NCBI GenBank assembly: GCA_964036045.1
Contig: OZ038387.1
Location: 52,450,265 to 52,514,264 of the forward strand
Length of the DNA stretch: 64,000 bases
DNA from: Eutreptiella sp. 'Long Island Sound 2002'
Lineage: Eukaryota > Euglenozoa > Euglenophyceae > Eutreptiales > Eutreptiaceae
Direction of reading: 5' to 3'
The notes beneath the pieces are model-generated. The model was not told where the DNA came from and searched no databases. It saw nothing but the letters and a program-made list of their open reading frames with translations. This document shows, in pieces, positions 1 through 10,600 of this stretch. Positions within the stretch are counted from its first letter, which is position 1. Each line of letters begins with the position of its first letter. A program made the translations under genes and the position numbers.

Positions 1-3000
1 ACGTCGTAGTCCATGAAAACTCTTGAAAGTTGCTGAAACTGTTGAAAATCCTTCAGTCCAGTCTGCATTGCAGAACGCTGTCCAGAAAAAAACAAGGAAT
101 ATAAATTGACTATTCTTCAATAAATTCTACAATTAAAAGCAGAGCTTTTCTTATTGCAAAAAATCTACATTTACAAGACGCGATCACACGCGCGCTCATC
201 ATGGCCGCGGGCAGCCCTAGCTCAGCATGAACCCGTCACACCTCCCCCCAAGCCCTTGCTGCAGCAACTAGAGCACCTACAAGGGCTGACACGGGCATGC
301 ACATTCACATATGTACAATAAAAATTTGCTGAAATCGACTGAAAACACTGAATGAATGTATACCGTCCTACCCCCAAGACCTGAAGTCCTGAACCAAGGC
401 CCCTCTATTTTTCTTCCGGCTTGCTACAATAATTTGGTTGGGGGGGTTACATTGCCACCTAAAAGCCCTGCGGACCGTGGGAAAAATTTCCTGAGAAAGC
501 ACTACTAGTTCGGAAGCAGAAAATTCACCCAAGCAAAAAATTTGCCCATAAGTGAGCCACTCCTTTCGTCGGAATAATTTGCAATTGCTCTTCTTGAGAC
601 TCCCCTTGGACACTTGGTGGCATGCACAACCCAGCAAAGACAGCAAAGGCAACTTGGACCCGTTTGATATCTTGAACATGGGGACATGCGAGATCCTTGT
701 CTTGACGTGGTATGACTTCCATTTGGCCAGTGGTGGGGGCCGATGGGAGGTCTTGCCGGTGGGTACGCGCAAAGAGTTGGTCGCCGTCCGCATGGTTTGG
801 TCCCTTCTTTGGCTATGTTCTCCTGTGCTGTGCTCTTGCACGGTGATTGTGTGTCTCTTGGCAGTGCCCTGTACTTTGCCTCGCTTTCTTTTTTTGGGGG
901 GCGACCGATGCCGTGTTTTTTGCGATTCTTTTTTTTAGGTTTTTTTGTGTGTGTGCCCATGCACACTCTTTGTGCTTTTGTGTGCGCTGCATGTTTGCTG
1001 TGCTTATGCTCTTGCTCTTTCCCCGTCCTTGGCATGCATTGCACTGTGGGCTGCCCTGGCTTTTCGTCGTGTGTCTTTGTGTGCACTCTGCCCTCGCCCT
1101 CCAGGGGATTAGCTGTGCCATGGGTGGGTTGAGTAGGCCCCCGGGGGGGGGGGGGGGCAGGGTCAAATGCTATGGCTAGAGTGCATGGGGCTCGTTGCCT
1201 TTTCTACCCCTTGGGGTTCTTGGTCAAGCAGCAGTGGTTAGAGGGTCAAAGGCTTGGCCTCTACCCATGGGCATTTCCAGCGGGTGAGTGGATATAGGCG
1301 TGGCGCATGCACATGAGGGTGCATGCGGCTTGGGCAATTCTTGTGAACCAGCAGCCCCCCCCCCCCCTCCATGACCCCCCCCCCCAGGGGCGACGGTTCC
1401 CGCCACCCCGGGGGGAACTGTCACCCGGGACGGAAACCACACAAAAGCAACCTGAATTCTAGTATACCCAACTAAAATTTCTCTTCGGCGCCTGTGGTTC
1501 CCTGCTGATTTCTTATTGTTATGGGCCAAATGACCCCCCCCCCCCCCGGGGGGGGGATGGACAAGGGGGGGGGGTAGACAAAGGGGGTAACATTAGGTTG
1601 GCCTGGGATAGTGTGGGGGGGCTTGGGGTCTAGCTTACGGGTGGAGGGATACCATGGCGCTACGCCTGAGGCGATGTCTCCGATCCACGAAACCCTATGG
1701 GACGTGTGTCCAACTACAAATACGACAACACGGCTTGATGCAACCACGGAAACCTAAGAGAGCATTATGTGTTGTGCAGGGCCATGGTAGATGCAGGTGA
1801 AGCTCCCAAGGAACGAGGAGCAATGGTCCGCTGGCAGAGTTGGGAGACACCAACTTTGGCTGGAGGTGTTGTTGAATAGAAATCTAGGTGGCTTGAATAA
1901 TGAGAAAATTGCTAACAGCACCATGCTGTGAATCAGTCAAAAGACAGGACAATTTGGTTATCGTGGCTGAGCACCTTGATATATGCCATATTGTTAAGCA
2001 AAACGCCGGAGATCTCAGTGGACCTCAATTAAGAGGATAATACGCAATGGATTACTGGATTACTGTCACTTATCATTTCTTCGAAGTATCAATTTGATAC
2101 AATGCCGGCAGGCCCTCTTCGCGTAAAGAAAATAGCAATGAGATGTTGCTCTTCGGAAAACTTCACTTATAGCATGGGTGCCGTTATTGGCCACATCGTT
2201 CCGATTGATGTATCTAGATCCGGGTTCAAGTCACGTGTAGCTGTGAAAAACATACTTGTGCGGTTGTCCCACTTGTAATCGTAAAACATCAAGCACAAGA
2301 TGTTTGAATTCAGAAACTTGCACCCGGAATCTTGCTATTGCGATCAGTACTCTTTTGGCAGCAGGAGATTTTGTAGGCCGAAATCCACGCGTTTCACTGC
2401 ACCCTGTCATTCACCTGTGGTGAGTGTGGGTACCTCATGCTCAAATTGTATACTAATATCCAGGTGATATACCCTGTTATGGTAGCAGATCTAGGCTGTA
2501 CCAAAAGCATGTGACAAATGCGTCACTAGCACTCAGCACCCCTTGTTGGATCAGGTTTCTGAGTGTCCATAGAGTGGCCATAGAAAAACCCTGCTGTGGG
2601 AAATTGAAAACATGTCAACAAACAAGCCAGTGACGGTACTGATTACGTTGTCAAGAACGCAAGCTCATCACACACTGCACAGGCAGTAGTACGTGTTGGC
2701 CAACTGCCCCATTTCTTCAACAATGACGTGGTTTTGGCTTCCAAAAGTGTAACGCACAGCCAATTTCTGTTTCCGATCGGTGCTAGAGCTCCTTACATTT
2801 TGAAATTTACGGTCTAGAAGCTGCTGCTGCTAGACGATTTCTTCCCAACTAGGAGAATGCATTCTGTCTACATGCCTAAGGTAGCGATTCCACTGCTGCG
2901 TGCCTTGGGATTCTGGATTGGGTGTGTCACCAAAACATTGCCCTGTAATTAATGTAATTAAAACCAGCATCCACCATGGGTTTCTGGAGTTATCCCCACG

Positions 3001-3566
3001 TTGCTTCTATCTCAATCTTGTTGTTGAGTGATTATGGCAATTCCTTCAAGTCTTGATGGGCAACCGAACAATGCTATAAAGGTTTTGGGAAACCTCAAAT
3101 TGCTGAAAGGATGTAACATCCTAAACCCGGTTTGTTCACCCCTATTGCTGGGGCTGAGACCTCCTGAAAGGTTCACATTGTGAATTGTCATTTGGAACCA
3201 CCTCTGACTTTAGCACCAGAGAGACCCACCGTTGGTTTGGTGGCTTGCAGCAAGTGGCTGCTATTGTGGTCTCCCCTACATGGAGACATACAGTAGCAAA
3301 CTCTTCATAGAAGGCCTTATCGCAATCAATACCTCGAGGAAGAAGCTGTGCTGAGGGATAAAGATGGCATTTGCCGCAGCCCCCCCCCCCCCGCCCCCCC
3401 ATGTTTGTAGATCTAAGAAAGACACACACATACACACAGAGGCAAGTGCAAACAGTTCTGTGTTGATGTGAAGGCATTGTGTGGCTCAATTGTGTGGCAT
3501 GGGACATCTAGGCTAGGAGGGTTGGATTGGGTGGAGACCCTGCTGACACAAAACAAACGATATATA
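1..3566. other. gene-poor spacer with G/C homopolymer tracts
   Basis: No convincing coding region is seen. The open frames between 368 and 1747 overlap each other on both strands, are low in complexity and run through poly-G or poly-C tracts (near 1141, 1356, 1531 and 3380). From about 1750 to 3140 there is almost no open frame and the base composition is more AT-rich than the rest of the window. Two G/C hairpins stand out: one at about 1390-1420, with arms acggttccc and gggaactgt, and one at 1531-1560, where a run of C passes straight into a run of G. Confidence 0.6.
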
Positions 3567-3751
3567 AATACCACTGTCCCTGGCTCGCATGAGCCCAGGG
3601 ATATATTCAAGTGTACAATTTTTGTATGAGTTCAGGCACGGCAGTTCAGTGCAAGAAGAGCATGATATGATTGCCTTTCCATACACCCACAGGTGCCTGT
3701 TGCTGACCAAAAGATTTTGGCAATGGCAGATACGTCCATGCGAAAATCAAC
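3567..3751 (+). repeat. dispersed repeat, copy 1 (about 190 bp)
   Basis: This segment matches 6702-6896 in the same orientation over its whole length with scattered substitutions and small indels. Shared blocks include aataccactgt, atgagcccaggg, gttcaggcacggca, gtgcaagaagagcatgatat and caatggcagatacgt. It has no coding frame and no terminal inverted repeat that I can see. It is probably a short non-autonomous element or an old segmental duplication. Confidence 0.8.
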
Positions 3752-4481
3752 TTGGTGTTTAACCCTTAATAGATGGACCAGGTGCCACAAACACTCGCAG
3801 CTGCTGCCATTGATACTCCGCTCAACAATTCCAACGGGACCCAATGGTGCGCGGGCCACATAGATATATCAACTGCTAGCTGCATCCAGAAACCTGCCTC
3901 GGGAAACTGGGACTGTGCCCTCCGCAACAGTCTCACACCATCGGAACAGCAGGCACTCATACCTGACAGTCTGGGACGATTGCGCACAGCGCGGGCACAG
4001 TCATCGGCATGACTTCACTACGACTAGCCTCAGACCCAACGGCCACCAAAATCCAGCATGCCAAGTCCAGAACCTGCGCCATAAAATCTCAGCACCACAA
4101 GATGTATCCTTACCCATGCAACCGGACCATAAATTGAGGCCACATGCCGAAAATTCAGATTTGTCCTCTTTTCACAAACTTGGCAAACTTCTCCGGCAGC
4201 TCGTTGAGACAGGGCAACTGCCGCAGAATACAGCCCCTGCTTGCTACCAGTGACTTCTTGAAGGTGATGGCGGTGAAGAGTGTGAACAACGAAAGAAATA
4301 GGTCGCAGGCACCACCACAATGATCCCTGCGCATCGTGCGCTGTGCACACGCGACGCACAAATCAGGTCGCACGCAGGCCCAAAGCAGAAATCAATGTGC
4401 AGTGTGTGGGCGGGGCTGCGGGGGAGGCTTTTGGTGGAGGCTATGCAGGGGCTGGGGCTTCGGGAGCAGGTCCAGAGGCGA
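3752..4481. other. spacer with weak open frames
   Basis: This stretch lies downstream of the 4482-5327 gene. It contains overlapping open frames on both strands (3773-4012 plus; 3766-3987 and 4030-4359 minus) with fairly ordinary amino-acid composition. The minus frames could be further exons of the upstream gene, but I see no clear donor/acceptor pair, so no gene is called. Confidence 0.3.
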
Positions 4482-5327
4482 CTAAAGGGCTGCTATCGGG
4501 GCAGTAACGCTTGCCTCAGGAGGTGCCTCAGGGGCTATGGTTAGCGTGGAGCTAGCCTCAGGGGCGGCGTCAGGGGTCATGGCGTGAACCAGAGGCAGGC
4601 TGCGGTCGTGGCCCCCCGCCCCCGCGGTCATTTTGGTGGGCTCCATGGGACTGCACGGATCGCATAGCAGCATGTCCCTCAAGAGGTCCAATACCGAGTC
4701 ACAGTGCGCGCGCGACTGCGCCTGCCCTCGCTGCCGAAGGAGGCGGAGGATCATCTGCCCGGCTTTGGAGGGGTCGGACGCGGGCACAACGATGGAGAAG
4801 GGGGCCCAAGGCCGCAGGTGCACCTGCCGCCGGTCGGGGTCCTCAAAGCCCAGCGCGTCGATGGCCACGATTCGCAGGGCCTCGAGCTCCGCACGGCTGA
4901 GGGAAAGGCGCTCAAGGAATGTGTCGAGGCCCGTCCGGTCGAGGGCGTACAGCGAGTCCGGACAGCGCTCGGCCGTGCCCTCGAGAAACGTATATAATGT
5001 GCCCAGAGCCTCCACGCTGGGCTTTCGGAGGAGGTCGTGCCACGTGGGGTACGCAAAGACCAGAAGTGGAGCGGGGGTATGCGCCCCGGCGGTCTGCAGG
5101 CGGTGGACCGCGTTGGGGCCGGTCTGCCGCACGGCCACAACGGTCGCGGTGCCCCGCGGAATTCCATCGCTGGCGACCAGGGCGTCGAAGGCGTCTTCCG
5201 TGATGCAGTTCGTGGTCGGCGCTTGTGTCTGCACGGCGTCCGCGACGGCCGCGACGTTGGCCCCAAAGAGCAGCACGAGCGCGGCGTCGTTGGGCTGGCG
5301 ATGCCTCCCTCGTGAAAAGCAATGCAT
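4482..5327 (-). CDS. hypothetical protein, 281 residues (possibly one exon of a larger gene)
   Basis: I do not recognise the family. The frame is open for 281 codons and has normal protein composition, unlike the low-complexity frames around it. Residues 12-222 look like one folded domain: an Ala/Val-rich start (16-32), a segment with PLLVFAYPTWHDLL (88-101), an acidic helical stretch (about 130-165) and a Leu/Arg-rich helix (190-224). From about residue 228 the tail becomes Pro/Ala/Thr-rich and repeats APEA-type words, probably disordered. The first ATG has an in-frame TAG two codons upstream, so it is either the start or lies just inside an exon: a pyrimidine-rich stretch ending CACGAG or CGCCAG could be an acceptor feeding the frame at residue 7 or 12. 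No membrane segment or signal peptide is evident. Confidence 0.55.
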   Translation of the reverse strand: MHCFSRGRHRQPNDAALVLLFGANVAAVADAVQTQAPTTNCITEDAFDALVASDGIPRGTATVVAVRQTGPNAVHRLQTAGAHTPAPLLVFAYPTWHDLLRKPSVEALGTLYTFLEGTAERCPDSLYALDRTGLDTFLERLSLSRAELEALRIVAIDALGFEDPDRRQVHLRPWAPFSIVVPASDPSKAGQMILRLLRQRGQAQSRAHCDSVLDLLRDMLLCDPCSPMEPTKMTAGAGGHDRSLPLVHAMTPDAAPEASSTLTIAPEAPPEASVTAPIAAL

Positions 5328-6701
5328 CAGCTACGCACCGGTGGCATCCTCAGCGTCTGTGCAAGGAACGAGAAGAGGGACCGCAGGTGATATCCATCGC
5401 CCAAGAGCGCTGCTGCAGTAATGACTTGAATGCGTTTCTGCGTGGCTCATTCAACCTGCTGTGCGCCTCCCATGCACCTCTATGTGCCCGGTGTATGAAT
5501 TCCATGCGCCCTCTGTGGGCAGGGCCTGCGGGGGTGGGCATGGTCAACATGGCCGGGAAGTAGTGGTAGACCAAGAACGAGAGAGGGCAGTGCCGCTGAT
5601 TCCCCCTTTTACAATTCTATTCTGTCGGTCGTCAAGACTGCAATCACCTGGCAGTGGCCTGCATGCAAGCGCGTACCCCGCCCCCATCTCAGCGATTGCG
5701 CAACCACGAGCAATTCTCCAGACGTGACCTGGTCGTTAGACAGCGTTCAGTGTATACTTTTTGAAATCTGTGAGCAAAAGCCGTTTCAGCGGGGGGGGCC
5801 TCAACTGGTCAGGTGTGGACCCGCCACTTAGCTCCAGCCGCGCCTGCCTCACGACCTTTATCGCCGCCTCAGTTCCATGTTTGTACTTGTCACGCAGACA
5901 GTGCTTTGCAGTTTTGTCCCTTCCCTCCGCCCTGAATGGGGTAAGAGTCGGGCTGCTTCTACAGGGAGGGGGGGGGTAGGTGGTTTTGAGCACGGAGCTG
6001 CAAATTGGACGATGCATAGGACGGAGCAATGCTCAAGGGACCACAGAGTATTCTGAATCCGAATCGTCCCCATTGCTGCCCCCTTCCAGAAGGAGAGGAC
6101 CCCATTGGGGCACACATCCCCCTGCTTGTGAATTGGAACATATTTAGGCAATCTTTCCCAATACTGCAGCCTGCGTGCCTCGACTGGCACCCACCCTATG
6201 GTGAGAGGCATGGCCCACAGGCCGGTATGTTGCGAGATCCACATTGCGTTGTTTGGTCAGCCGGACCTTGCTCCATGCAATGGTCTCACTGTACCCTGAT
6301 TTCACCCAGACAAAGCCAGGATGGGGGGGCATGTTCTCAGGGTCGGGTGTCATACCAAAATCCAACCACTGTATTTTGCCATCTCTCATCAAAGGGGTCT
6401 GCAGGTGGTGCAGATGGCTGGCCGAAGACTTTTAGGCACCACCCAGCCATTCCGACACATCCCAGAGTCAGCAAGGAACTCAGGCACCTTCCAAAATGGA
6501 CGAAAATCTCAAACATGTCCTCAGTACAGCATGCAGACCTGGGTGTTCCAAATAGCCCTTTTCGAGGGCTTTCCAAATATACCCCACATACCCCCCCCCC
6601 CCCCTCTACGGGGCACAGAGTGGGCACAACTCAGGCAACGATGACGACGACCACCGAAAACGCACTGAGTGGGCGCATTCGGTACCGACCCTGAGAGGTA
6701 T
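5328..6701. other. spacer, no supported gene
   Basis: Only overlapping short frames on both strands are present; none stands out. A G tract near 5970 and a C tract near 6590 interrupt the region. I see no RNA gene or clear repeat here. Confidence 0.5.
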
Positions 6702-6896
6702 GAATACCACTGTCTCTGGCTCGTATGAGCCCAGGGGATATATTCCCAACGCAGAATGTTTGTACATTCACCGAGTTCAGGCACGGCACTTCAGTGCAAG
6801 AAGAGCATGATATGGTTGCCTTCCCATACACGCACAGGTGCCCGTTGTTGAACAAAAGATTCTAGCAATGGCAGATACGTGCTTGCGATTATCAAC
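6702..6896 (+). repeat. dispersed repeat, copy 2 (about 190 bp)
   Basis: Second copy of the repeat at 3567-3751, same orientation. Both copies start at aataccactgt and stop at atcaac. The sequences outside these borders are unrelated, which gives the approximate ends of the unit. Confidence 0.8.
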
Positions 6897-7090
6897 AAGC
6901 AGCTAGAAAACAGATGAATGAATGCAGTGCATTGGGAATTCTGCTTATTTGCATCACATGCCTCACACCATCAGCATCTGTGCACGTCAGCGTGTACCCA
7001 AGAGCCTTTGGCAACCAACAGCAATTCACGTGACCGGCCATGAATTCTACACAGTATGGGTTGATAAGTGTTTGGTCTGCAGTGGTTTCC

Positions 7091-7140
7091 ACCCCCCCCC
7101 CCCTACCCGGGGGCGGCGGGGGGGGGGGGTGACTTGGTGA
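7091..7140. repeat. C-tract/G-tract hairpin
   Basis: A run of about 13 C is followed after tac by ccc ggg and then a G-rich run, flanked by the inverted words gtcacc and ggtgac on the G side. It could fold into a very stable hairpin and sits at the 3' edge of the coding fragment above. Confidence 0.6.
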
Positions 7141-7613
7141 CAATCCCCCTCAGGGTGGGGCACTGTTGGTGCGACAAGCCTTTTGGGGATCCACTTTTCC
7201 TCCGGGATATCCCGGGTAAAATACAAACTGTCCCCGAAGGTGTGTCCTATCCTGCAGGTTTCCCGAATAGACTTCGCCCAAACCACATCACTGTCACTGT
7301 CCAATTTACTGTCATCATCAGTAGTAGGACAATCTCCCTCCGCAGCCACCTCCCCATCATTGTTGATCACCAGAACCTGTGGAACACTGTGTACACTACC
7401 CCTGCCACTGGGATGCATGGACTCAGGCCCGTCCGAGGGAGACCCATCAGGGCTGGACCCGTCAGACATGGATCCATCGTCTTCATCACCACCTTGCACA
7501 ACAGCCAGCACAAGCTCCCTCGTGGAACGGACATAGCGCACAACAGTGCCCGAGAGAACATATTCAGAGGTTTGAGGAGCGCTTGCAACGGTTTTGTGCC
7601 TTTTGGGGGGCGT
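7140..7613 (-). CDS. partial acidic hypothetical protein, exon-like (158 codons)
   Basis: A minus-strand frame of 158 codons with clearly protein-like composition. It begins TPPKRHK, includes EYVLSGTVVRYVRSTREL, then a Ser/Asp/Gly/Pro-rich acidic stretch, the words VPQVLVINNDGEV and LDSDSDVVWAKS, and ends near PHPEGDC. There is no start codon at the upstream edge: the frame runs back to GCGCACCAG, a possible splice acceptor, and immediately beyond that the DNA becomes the 85-bp satellite. The downstream end runs into a C-tract/G-tract hairpin (about 7090-7130). Either this is an internal exon whose neighbours were lost to satellite expansion or a piece of a transposable-element protein. Family not recognised. 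Confidence 0.4.
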
Positions 7614-7629
7614 CTGGTGCGCAGACCCC

Positions 7630-10600
7630 GGGACCCCCCAGGCAGCAGGGGTTATGTAACCACCTTGCCCACTCGTGGGCCCCCTCTGATTTGGCCCCCC
7701 GCTCTAAAGCGGTGGGGACCCCCCAGGCGGCAGGGGTTATGTAACCACCTTGCCCACTCGTGGGCCCCCTCTGATTTGCCCCCCTGCTCTGAAGCGGTGG
7801 GGACCCCCCAGGCGGCAGGGGTTATGTAGCCACCTTGCCCACTCGTGGGCCCCCTCTGATTTTGCCCCCGGCTCTGAACCGGTGGGGACCCCCCAGGCGG
7901 CAGGGGTTATGTAGCCGCCTTGCCCACTTGTGGGCCACTTCCTATCTGACCCCCCGCTCTGAAGCGGTGGGGACCCAGGCGGCATGGGTTCTGTAGCCAC
8001 CTTGCCCACTCGTGGGCCCCCTCTGATTTTGCCCCCGGCTCTGAAACGGTGCGGACCCCCCTGGCGGCAGGGGTTATGTAGCCACCTTGCCCAGTTGTGG
8101 GCCACTTCTGATTGTGCCGCCCGCTCTCAAGCGGTACGGACCACCCAGACGGCAGGGGTTATGTAGCCACCTTGCCCACTTGTGGGCAACGACTGATTCT
8201 GCCCCCCGGCTCTAGAGCGGTTGAGACCCCCCAGGCGGAATGGGTTATGTAGCCACCTTGCCCAATCGTGGGCCCCCTCTGATTTTGCCCCCCGCTCTGA
8301 ACCGGTGGGGACCCCCCAGGCGGCAGGGGTTATGTAGCCACCTTGCCCACTTGTGGGCCACTTTTGAGTCTGCCCCCCGCTCTGAAGCGGTGGGGACCCC
8401 CTTGGCGGCAGGGGTTATGTAGCCACCTTGCCCAATCGTGGGCCCCCTCTGATTTTGCCCCCCGCTCTGAACCGGTGGGGACCCCCCAGGCGGCAGGGGT
8501 TATGTAGCCACCTTGCCCACTTGTGGGCCAATTCTGATTTTTGCCCCAGCTCTAAAGCGGTGGGGACCCCCCAGGCGGCATGGGTTATGTAGCCACCTTG
8601 CCCACTTGTGGGCCACTTCTGATTCTGCCCCCCCGCTCTGAAGCGGTGGGGACCCCCCAGGCGGCATGGGTTATGTAGCCACCTTGCCCACTCGTGGGCC
8701 ACTTCTGATTCTGCCCCCTGCTCTGAAGCGGTGGGGACCCCCCAGGCGGCAGGGGTTATGTTGCCACCTTGCCCACTTGTGGGCCATTTCTGATTCTGGC
8801 CCCACGCTCTGAAGCGGTGGGGACCCCCGAGGCGGTAGGGGTTATGTAGCCACCTGGCCCACTTGTGGGCCACCTCTGATTCTGCCCCCCCGGTCTGAAG
8901 CGGTGGGGACCCCCCAGGCGGCAGGGGTGATGTTGCCACCTTGCCCACTTGTGGGCCCCCTCTGATTTTGCGCCCTGCTCTCAAGCGGTGGGTACCCCCT
9001 GGGCGTCACGGGTTATGTAGCCACCTTGCCCACTTGTGGGCCCACTTTGATTCTGCCCCCCCGCTCTGAAGCGGTGGGGACCCCACAGGCGGCAGGGGTT
9101 CTGTAGCCACCTTGCCCACTTGTGGGCCACTTCTGATTTTGACCTCGCTCTGAAGCGGTGGGGACCCCCAGGCGGCAAGTGTTATGTAGGCACGTTGCCC
9201 ACATGTGGGCCACTTCTGATTGTGCCCCCTGCTCTGAAGCGATGGGGACCCCCCAGGCGGTAGGGGTTATGTAGCCACCTTGCCCACTTGTGGGCCAATT
9301 CTGATTTTGCCCCAGCTCTAAAGCGGTGGGGACCCCCCAGGCGGCATGGGTTATGTAGCCACCTTGCCCACTTGTGGGCCACTTCTGATTCTGCCCCCCC
9401 GCTCTGAAGCGGTGGGGACCCCCCAGGCGGCAGGGGTTATGTAGCCACCTTGCCCACTCGTGGGCCACTTCTGATTCTGCCCCCTGCTCTGAAGCGGTGG
9501 GGACCCCCCAGGCGGTAGGGGTTATGTAGCCACCTGGCCCAGTTGTGGGCCACCTCTGATTCTGCCCCCCCGGTCTGAAGCGGTGGGGACCCCCCAGGCG
9601 GCAGGGGTGATGTTGCCACCTTGCCCACTTGTGGGCTCCCTCTGATTTTGCGCCCCGCTCTCAAGCGGTGGGGACCCCCTGGGCGTCACGGGTTATGTAG
9701 CCACCTTGCCCACTTGTGGGCCCACTTTGATTCTGCCCCCCCGCTCTGAAGCGGTGGGGACCCCACAGGCGGCAGGGGTTCTGTAGCCACCTTGCCCACT
9801 TGTGGGCCACTTCTGATTTTGACCTCGCTCTGAAGCGGTGGGGACCCCCAGGCGGCAAGTGTTATGTAGGCACGTTGCCCACTTGTGGGCCACTTCTGAT
9901 TGTGCCCCCTGCTCTGAAGCGGTGGGGACCCCCCAGGCGGTAGGGGTTATGTAGCCACCTTGCCCACTTGTGGGCCAATTCTGATTTTGCGCCCCGCTCT
10001 CAAGCGGTGGGGACCCCCCAGGCGGTAGGGGTTTTGTAGCCACCTTGCCCACTTGTGTGCCCCCTTTCATTCTGCCCCCCGGTCTGAAGCGGTGGAAACC
10101 CCCCCGGCGGCAGGGGTTATGTAGCCACCTTGCCCACTTGTGGGCCACTTCTGATTCTTCCCTTTGCTCCGAACTGTTGGGGACCCCCCGGGCGGGAGGG
10201 GTTATGTAGCCACCTTGCCCACTTGTGGGCCACTTCTGATTCTGCCGACCGCTCTGAAGCGGTGGGGACCCCCGAGGCGGCAGGGGCTATGTAGCCACCT
10301 TGACCACTTGTGGGCCGCCCTGATTTTGCCCGCCGCTGTGAAGCGGTTGGGACCCCCGAGGCGGCAAGGGTTATGTAGCCACCTTGCCCACTTGTGGGCC
10401 ACCCTGATTGTGTCCCCCGGTTTGAAGCAGTTGGGACCCCCCTGGTGGCAGGGATTATGTAGCCACCTTGCCCATTAGTGGGCCACTTCTGATTCTTCCC
10501 CCTGCTCTGAAGCGGTGGGGACCCCCCAGGCGGCAGGGGTTATGTAGCCACCTTGCCCAGTTTTGAGCCATCCTGATTTTGCCCCCCGCTCTGAAGTGGT

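Noticed and set aside
2548-2570. A tttctgagtgtccat word recalling the spliced leader of euglenids
   Set aside because: The similarity is from memory, one base differs, the T-rich end of such leaders is missing, and no leader-RNA structure follows.
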